Shown piece by piece: positions 59,040 to 64,000 of a DNA stretch of 64,000 bases; positions within the stretch are counted from its first letter, which is position 1, and the number at the start of each line of letters is the position of its first letter. The stretch lies in assembly GCA_038746605.1 (NCBI GenBank), contig JBCDKM010000001.1:248001-312000 (forward strand). Reading direction: 5' to 3'. The notes under the pieces were generated by a model. The model was not told where the DNA came from. It did not search any database and saw only the letters and a program-made list of their open reading frames with translations. This stretch comes from Rubricoccus sp038746605. Lineage in GTDB: Bacteria > Bacteroidota > Rhodothermia > Rhodothermales > Rubricoccaceae. The translations under genes and the position numbers were made by a program.

Positions 59040-60614
59040 GTGGCCGATCCCGACACGCAGACCCCGGCCGCCTCGCGCGGCGCCTGGAAATCCAAGCTCG
59101 GCTTCATCCTCGCCGCCAGCGGCTCGGCCATCGGCCTGGGCAACATCGTCTTCTTCGCGTCCAACGCTTACCAGTACGGTGGGGGCGCGTTCTATCTCCC
59201 GTACTTCATCGCGCTGTTCGTCCTGGGCATCCCGGTGATGATCCTGGAGTTCTCGCTCGGCACGACGACGGGGCGGAGCTTCCCGCTCGCCCTGGGTAAG
59301 CTGGCGGGGAAGAAGGGCGAGTTCGTGGGGTGGTGGAGCATCGCGAGTGCGCTCACGATCACGATGTACTACATCACGATCCTCGGCTGGGCGCTCTCAA
59401 TGCTCGTCGGCGCCTTCGGGAGCTTGCTGGAGCCGGGCGCGAGCGCCCCGTTCGCGCCATTTGAGACGCCGAGCGAAAGCGTCAACGCCACGGCCTGGTT
59501 CTTCGGGATGATCGCGACGTGGTGGCCGATGATCGCCGTCGCGACCATCTGGACACTCACGATCCTGCTTCTCTGGCGAGGCACGGAGACCATCGAGAAG
59601 GGCGTGCGCGTGTTCGTGCCGCTGATGTGGCTCTTCATGATCGTCCTCATCGTCCGAGGGCTCACGCTGGAGGGCGGCGTGGACGGCGTGCTCTACCTCT
59701 TCACGCCCAACCTGGACGGTATCGGAGATGTGCGGGTCTGGCAGGGCGCCTTCGCGCAGATGTTCTTCTCGCTGTCGCTCGGCCTCGGTACGATGACGGC
59801 CTACGCGAGCTACCTGCCCAAAACGGCCGACAACGTCAACAACTCGCTGCTGGTCAGCTTCCTCAACTGCGGGTTCGAGTACATCGCGGGCGTCGCCATC
59901 TTCTCGATGCTCTTCGTCTACGCCCTCAACCCGGCGGGCTCGACGCTCTCGCTCTCCTTCTTCGTCATTCCGCAGGGCATCGCGGGCTTCCCGTTCTGGG
60001 TGAAGGGCTTCGGCGTGTTCTTCTTCTTCCTCCTCGTGATCGCGGGTCTCACGAGTGCCGTGTCCCTCGTGGAGGGAATGGCGAGCCCTCTCATCGACAA
60101 GCTGGGGATCTCTCGCGCGAAGGCGCTCTCATTCGTCCTCGTGCCCGGTATCCTGGGCTCTCTGATGTTCGCCCTCCCGATGGTCATCGACCCGGGCCTG
60201 AGTGGGAACGGCGTTCTGGGGCTGACGCTGCTCGACCTCGTGGACAACTGGGCCTTCCGCTACAGCCTGCTCACGGTCGGCTTATTGGAGTGCCTACTCA
60301 TCGGATGGGTCGTGGGCGCGGACAAGCTGCGCGTCGCGATCAACGAGCACACCAAGTTCAAGCTGCCGGTGCTGTTCAACTGGATGATCAAGGTCATCAT
60401 CCCGGCGATCCTGGCGTTCGTGCTGTTCTTCACCCTCCAGGACGACCTCACGCGCGACGGTGGCATCTACGGCTCCACGTACGACATGCCAGGCTACCTG
60501 TGGCTCCCGTCGGCCATCCCGGTTCTCTGGCTCGGCTTTACCCTGATCGTCGCGGGCGTCTTGACCTCCCGCCCCTCGAAGGACACCGCTTCTCCCGCTC
60601 CCGCTGCTGAGTAG
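59040..60614 (+). CDS. Sodium-dependent transporter (NSS/SNF family)
   Basis: A 524-aa LeuT-fold symporter. The start is GTG at 59040 (VADPDTQTPAASRGAWKSKL); the open frame extends far upstream but that part is out of character. TM1 FILAASGSAIGLGNIVFFAS has the sodium and substrate-binding unwound region (GSAIGLGNI), then YGGGAFYLPYFIALFVLGIP and EFSLGTTTGRSF. TM6 region AFAQMFFSLSLGLGTMTAYA-SYLPK is typical. About 12 helices follow. The substrate is probably an amino acid, but this is not certain. It begins a plus-strand group with two small membrane proteins. Confidence 0.93.
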   Translation: MADPDTQTPAASRGAWKSKLGFILAASGSAIGLGNIVFFASNAYQYGGGAFYLPYFIALFVLGIPVMILEFSLGTTTGRSFPLALGKLAGKKGEFVGWWSIASALTITMYYITILGWALSMLVGAFGSLLEPGASAPFAPFETPSESVNATAWFFGMIATWWPMIAVATIWTLTILLLWRGTETIEKGVRVFVPLMWLFMIVLIVRGLTLEGGVDGVLYLFTPNLDGIGDVRVWQGAFAQMFFSLSLGLGTMTAYASYLPKTADNVNNSLLVSFLNCGFEYIAGVAIFSMLFVYALNPAGSTLSLSFFVIPQGIAGFPFWVKGFGVFFFFLLVIAGLTSAVSLVEGMASPLIDKLGISRAKALSFVLVPGILGSLMFALPMVIDPGLSGNGVLGLTLLDLVDNWAFRYSLLTVGLLECLLIGWVVGADKLRVAINEHTKFKLPVLFNWMIKVIIPAILAFVLFFTLQDDLTRDGGIYGSTYDMPGYLWLPSAIPVLWLGFTLIVAGVLTSRPSKDTASPAPAAE

Positions 60615-60618
60615 ACCG

Positions 60619-61053
60619 ATGCGCTATCTCCCGATCTGTCTCGCCCTCCTGCTCGCGGCACCGGCCAGCGCGCAACTCGCCTTCGAGCCGCTGCCCACCG
60701 AACCGGGCGAGGAGGCCCCGTCGCAGCCCATCCAGGGGCAACCTGTACGCGTCACGCTGGACCAGCCGACCGAGTCTGTCCAGGTCGTCTGGCGCCCGAA
60801 CAGCGCCATCCCCGACACCGTCGCGCTCAGCCCAGACGGCGCCACATTCGAGTGGACGCCGAGCCGCGCGGGCGTCGCGACCGTCGTGACGCCAGAGGGC
60901 TCGCAAAACGTCTCCGTTCGATACAGCGCGTATCCGGCCACGGGCATCTTCATCCTGATCCTCGCGGCCACCATCCTGTTCGGAGGGGCGGGCTTCGCGA
61001 TGGGGAAGCTCCTCGGCGACGAAGACGCGCCTGCCCTCCCGATGGATACGTGA
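60619..61053 (+). CDS. Exported/membrane protein of unknown function
   Basis: A 144-aa protein with signal MRYLPICLALLLAAPASA-Q, an Ig-like beta-rich middle (PVRVTLDQPTESVQVVWRPN, ATFEWTPSRAGVATVVTPEG) and one TM helix near the C-terminus (YPATGIFILILAATILFGGA). It starts 4 bp after the NSS transporter stop and overlaps the next gene's GTG start by 4 bp, so the three may be one operon. It could be an accessory subunit of the transporter, but nothing in the sequence proves it. Confidence 0.62.
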   Translation: MRYLPICLALLLAAPASAQLAFEPLPTEPGEEAPSQPIQGQPVRVTLDQPTESVQVVWRPNSAIPDTVALSPDGATFEWTPSRAGVATVVTPEGSQNVSVRYSAYPATGIFILILAATILFGGAGFAMGKLLGDEDAPALPMDT

Positions 61054-61445
61054 TCCGGCTCGGCCTCCTCGTGCTGGCGGTCGCGTTCGCCGGTCTGGTG
61101 GAGGCACAGGACCTCACGTACCGGCTCCCCGCCCACCTCGGTGTGCCCGCCGAGGCGGAGAGAGTGGGAGAGCATCACCAGCGAGACGACTGGCTCGGGC
61201 GCGACAAGGCCTACCACGTCGGTGCCACGTTCGGGATCACCCTCGGCGCCTACGTGGCCTACCGTGAGGGGCTCGGCATGGAGCCCGAGGCGTCGGTCCC
61301 GTTCGCAGCCCTGACGGCCTTCGGCGTCGGCATAGCCAAAGAGGAAGCGGACAGCCGGAGAGCCCGCCGCCCACTGTATTCGTGGAAGGATCTGGCCGCT
61401 GACGCGCTGGGTGCCGCCCTGGGTGCCGCGCTCGTTAGTCTCTGA
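61050..61445 (+). CDS. YfiM-like (DUF2279-like) membrane protein
   Basis: A 131-aa protein starting GTG at 61050 with signal VIRLGLLVLAVAFAGLVEAQ. The segment DKAYHVGATFGITLGAYVAY and the later PFAALTAFGVGIAKEEADSR and YSWKDLAADALGAALGAALV match the YfiM/DUF2279-type pattern (a conserved His and Lys/Glu-rich loop between helices). The role is unknown. Coding bases near 61131-61160 contain a relaxed copy of the dispersed palindrome. Confidence 0.62.
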   Translation: MIRLGLLVLAVAFAGLVEAQDLTYRLPAHLGVPAEAERVGEHHQRDDWLGRDKAYHVGATFGITLGAYVAYREGLGMEPEASVPFAALTAFGVGIAKEEADSRRARRPLYSWKDLAADALGAALGAALVSL

Positions 61446-61503
61446 GTCCGCCGAGGCACCTCCGCCGAGGCACCGAGGCGGAGCGGTGGACGTACGGCTT
61501 GGG

Positions 61504-61797
61504 CTACTCGTCGTCCTCTGCCCGATAGTTCTTCCAGGCGTGGCTTCCATCCTTGTCGCGGTAAACAGAAGCGATAGCATAGGCCGTCACGGGCGGGTCT
61601 GGTTCCTTTCGTTCCCAGTGCCGATACGCAGCAGACACTCGGTTCCCTATTCCGCGCTCCTTTCCACGACCCTCTGCAACCGGTACACCCGCTTCGCCGA
61701 GGATGTGGTGAAGTGACGAAAGCTTGATCTGGATGCCCTGACTGTGCAGTGCGAGGGCGAGGCGCCCAATGAAATCGTATACCTGTGTTCTATTCAT
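61504..61797 (-). CDS. Small orphan protein
   Basis: A 97-aa protein starting MNRTQVYDFIGRLALALHSQ; a longer frame to 61851 adds a cysteine- and leucine-rich lead that looks spurious. It is soluble, helical and basic in the middle (AEGRGKERGIGNRVSAAYRH-WERKEPD). Local base composition is a little lower than its neighbours. No relatives are recognised, so it may be an orphan gene or a false call. Confidence 0.45.
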   Translation of the reverse strand: MNRTQVYDFIGRLALALHSQGIQIKLSSLHHILGEAGVPVAEGRGKERGIGNRVSAAYRHWERKEPDPPVTAYAIASVYRDKDGSHAWKNYRAEDDE

Positions 61798-61893
61798 CAG
61801 GAGAAAGGGCTGCTGCAGCTTGAGCAACACGAAAGGCCGTGAGCAGGGCACCGTGACCCACCGAGGCGGACGGAGCGAAGTCGCATGGGGCCG

Positions 61894-62868
61894 CTATGCT
61901 TGTCCGCTGGTGCCGAGCATCTTGGTGAGCGGGACGCCACCGTTCGGGTCGAAGTCCAGCGTGCGGATCGGGAAGGGGATCGTCACGCCCTCGGCGTCGA
62001 ACGCGGTCTTGATCGCCTGGATGGCATCGCTCTGCGCCTGCAGGAAGTCCGCTTGGCCGTCGAACGTCACCCAGAACGCGAGCGCGAAGTTGATGGAGGA
62101 GTCCCCGAACTCGGTGTAGAAGAGCTTGACGGGATGCTCCTTGAGCCGAAGCTCCAGGCCCTCCACCGCCTTCACGGCTACTTGCTGGGCGTGCGCGAGG
62201 TCATCGCCGTAGCCGACGCCACACGAGATGTCGACGCGCCGGATGCCCTTCTCGGAGTAGTTGATCAGTGGCTCCTGGAACACTTTCGCGTTGGGGATGA
62301 TGACCATCTGGCCCTGGAAGGTTTCGATCACGGTGCTGCGCAGATCGAGCGACTGCACGATGCCCATGTGACCGTTCGTCTCGACGAGTTGCCCGACCGT
62401 GAACGGGTTGCGGACCGCCATGAGAACGCCCGCGATGAAGTTGCTCGCGATATCCTGGAACGCGAAGCCGAGCGCGAGACCGACGACGCCCGCACCCGCG
62501 AGGAGCGTCGTCACGAAGCTGTCCGCTCCCAGAACGCCGAGGGCGATGAACGTGCCTCCGGCGAGCACGGCGACGTACGCCAGCGTCCCCAGCAGATCGA
62601 TCACGTTGCGCGCGCCCGCTGACTGGCCGGTTGCCCGCTCCAAGAGGCTCCGAACACCGCTCCGCACGAGCCGCGCGATCACCGCCGCCACGACCACGAT
62701 CAGAATCGCGACGACGAAGTTGGGGAGCAGCAGAATCAGAGAGTCGATCCATCCCGTGACCTTGTCCACGACCGAGCCGAGGGCGTCGGTGACAGACGGG
62801 GGCTCGCCACCCAGTGGAGCGGAATCGGAAACGGACGCGGTGTCTGGAGAAGCGGCGGTGGTCTGCAT
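61894..62868 (-). CDS. mscS: Small-conductance mechanosensitive channel (MscS family)
   Basis: A 324-aa channel starting MQTTAASPDTASVSDSAPLG. Three TM helices (LLLPNFVVAILIVVVAAVIA, LGTLAYVAVLAGGTFIALGV, and pore TM3 VTTLLAGAGVVGLALGFAFQ-DIASNFIAGVLMAV) lead into the beta domain (NPFTVGQLVETNGHMGIVQS) and C-terminal domain ending VTIPFPIRTLDF. It is the E. coli MscS-like type and is distinct from the gene at 14087. Confidence 0.93.
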   Translation of the reverse strand: MQTTAASPDTASVSDSAPLGGEPPSVTDALGSVVDKVTGWIDSLILLLPNFVVAILIVVVAAVIARLVRSGVRSLLERATGQSAGARNVIDLLGTLAYVAVLAGGTFIALGVLGADSFVTTLLAGAGVVGLALGFAFQDIASNFIAGVLMAVRNPFTVGQLVETNGHMGIVQSLDLRSTVIETFQGQMVIIPNAKVFQEPLINYSEKGIRRVDISCGVGYGDDLAHAQQVAVKAVEGLELRLKEHPVKLFYTEFGDSSINFALAFWVTFDGQADFLQAQSDAIQAIKTAFDAEGVTIPFPIRTLDFDPNGGVPLTKMLGTSGQA

Positions 62869-63137
62869 AAACGGGAGAGAGTGGGCGGGAGAAGTGTCCG
62901 AGTGTATCCACGAGAGGCCCGTTGTGCTGTTCCGATCCGATGGATTGCTCACGTGCATAGCCCTTCCCCTTTGTCTGGAAGGCCCCCTGAGGTCCGCGCG
63001 CCCGGACGTGTGTCCGCAACTCTGCCCGCCTCGGGCGGTCGTGGGAGCAGGGAGTGCGAACCTCACGCGATCTCGCGCCGTCTGACGCAACAGCGGCACT
63101 CCCCATCCGGTTACCTTCCCGCACAGCCCCGAGACAC
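62869..63137. promoter_or_regulatory. Divergent intergenic region mscS / small membrane protein
   Basis: A 269-bp gap with two divergent starts. No confident promoter, hairpin or RNA gene was identified. Confidence 0.35.
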
Positions 63138-63395
63138 ATGCTCAGCATCGGACGCAAGCAGGCGAAGCCCCGTGGGTACCACTACGAGCCTCGTTTCCAC
63201 GATCCCAAGAAGGACGAGCGTCGCAAGCGCCAAATCCGCATCGCGCGCCCTGCAGGCAAGCTCTACCGTAAGACGAAGCAGCCCCATTTCATCGCCGTGG
63301 GGCTGGGGCTCGTCCTCGCGCTCTACCTCTACATCAACGCGGAGACGGTCATCGGCGGAGCGGTGGAAGGACTGTCCCGGTTGTTCGGTAGCTGA
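63138..63395 (+). CDS. Small single-pass basic membrane protein upstream of mutL
   Basis: An 85-aa protein starting MLSIGRKQAKPRGYHYEPRF. The first half is strongly basic (HDPKKDERRKRQIRIARPAG) and carries the HYEPRFHDP stretch familiar in small conserved Bacteroidota proteins. One TM helix follows (PHFIAVGLGLVLALYLYINA). No function is known. It lies 74 bp before mutL and probably shares its transcript. Confidence 0.7.
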   Translation: MLSIGRKQAKPRGYHYEPRFHDPKKDERRKRQIRIARPAGKLYRKTKQPHFIAVGLGLVLALYLYINAETVIGGAVEGLSRLFGS

Positions 63396-63469
63396 CCTCC
63401 AGAAGGTGTCTCGTTCGGGTGGACGCGTCCAGGGAGCTCCTGGTCGTCACCCTGAGTTTCTCGTTTCCC

Positions 63470-64000
63470 GTGTCCGAATCTGAGTCTACGTTTTCAGCTG
63501 ACGACGGTCTCGTCCGCGCGCTGCCCGACACTCTCGCGAGCAAAATCGCGGCGGGGGAAGTCGTCCAGCGGCCTGCCAACGCCGTCAAGGAACTCGTCGA
63601 GAACGCGCTCGATGCGGGCGCGTCGAGCATCGAGTTGACCGTGCAGCGGGCAGGGTCGGAACTGATCCAGGTAGCGGATGATGGCTGTGGCATGGGAGCG
63701 CAGGACGCGGTCGCGTGCTTCGGTCGCCACGCGACGAGCAAGCTCCGTGAGTTCGAAGACCTCGAAACGCTCCGAACGCTCGGATTCCGAGGCGAGGCCC
63801 TCGCGTCCATCGCGGCCGTCTCTCGGACCGAACTGACGACGCGGCGCCTGCAAGATCCGGCGGGAACGCGCGTCCGCGTCCACGGAGGCGAGATCGTCGA
63901 GACGGGACCGTGCGGAGCGCCAGCGGGCACGACCCTCGCCGTCCGCGATCTGTTTTACAACGTCCCCGCGCGTCGGGCCTTCCTGCGCACGCCCGCGACG
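63470..64000 (+). CDS. mutL: DNA mismatch repair protein MutL, 5' part
   Basis: The start of the mismatch-repair ATPase; the first 177 codons are in the window. The start is GTG at 63470 (VSESESTFSADDGLV). GHKL motifs are intact: ALPDTLASKIAAGEVVQRPA-NAVKELVENALDAGASSIEL, QVADDGCGM, GRHATSKLREFEDLETL-RTLGFRGEALASIAAVS and LFYNVPARRAFLRTP. The gene runs off the window end. Confidence 0.95.
   Translation, partial: MSESESTFSADDGLVRALPDTLASKIAAGEVVQRPANAVKELVENALDAGASSIELTVQRAGSELIQVADDGCGMGAQDAVACFGRHATSKLREFEDLETLRTLGFRGEALASIAAVSRTELTTRRLQDPAGTRVRVHGGEIVETGPCGAPAGTTLAVRDLFYNVPARRAFLRTPAT

Overview
This window looks like an ordinary chromosomal stretch from a high-GC member of the Bacteroidota/Rhodothermota, most plausibly Rhodothermales and possibly Rubricoccaceae. 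That placement is inference. It rests on DUF4293, DUF3667 and DUF2723 proteins, type IX secretion (T9SS) sorting domains, a three-gene SurA/PPIase block, BshA, frequent GTG/TTG starts and few obvious Shine-Dalgarno sites. GC content is roughly mid-60s, except for one AT-richer island at about 51.3-52.8 kb. I saw no rRNA, tRNA, CRISPR array, transposase or integrase.

Layout. At 0-6.5 kb are a 3' fragment of a barrel protein, ybeY, a DUF2723 membrane protein, two tandem one-cysteine thioredoxin-like proteins and rsmI. At 6.5-11 kb are three consecutive periplasmic peptidyl-prolyl isomerases. At 11.4-13.3 kb are an ECF sigma/anti-sigma pair, moaB and yidD. At 13.3-20.4 kb are an SH3-like exported protein, an MscS channel, a TRIC-type channel, pgk, gapA, an EEP-family protein and dprA. 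At 20.5-26.5 kb are a lipoprotein, bshA, a kinase-less PAS sensor with a degenerate receiver/DHp partner, an MBL hydrolase and a Lon-N protein. At 26.6-35.8 kb are a barrel protein, nadA, lolD, an NtrC-type regulator, a TPR protein, an NAD-type isocitrate dehydrogenase, DUF4293, a DMT transporter and a GT2 glycosyltransferase. At 36-43.4 kb are a LapA-like protein, corA, an FG-GAP lipoprotein with a T9SS domain, a beta-propeller lipoprotein with a Met/His/Asp-rich segment and an EcsC/PHA-system group. At 43.7-48.1 kb is a GH63 hydrolase / SSS symporter / glycerate kinase operon that fits use of mannosyl- or glucosylglycerate. At 48.1-64 kb are a gamma-carbonic anhydrase homologue, parE, the foreign island, DUF3667, a second DMT transporter, fxsA, a T9SS propeller protein, a class D beta-lactamase homologue, an NSS transporter, small membrane proteins, a second MscS and the start of mutL.

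Three non-gene signals stand out. (1) A GC-rich palindrome with core CCGCCTCG-GYRC-CGAGGCGG, with relaxed variants, recurs about fourteen times between genes and also inside several coding sequences. (2) The leader of the GT2 gene carries two tandem hairpins whose stems differ in sequence but keep pairing, around a nearly identical apical part. The wobble pairs favour a minus-strand RNA. (3) A 1.5-kb AT-rich island just after parE is flanked by a perfect 25-bp direct repeat of the parE 3' end. It carries two genes, each broken once at a homopolymer run.
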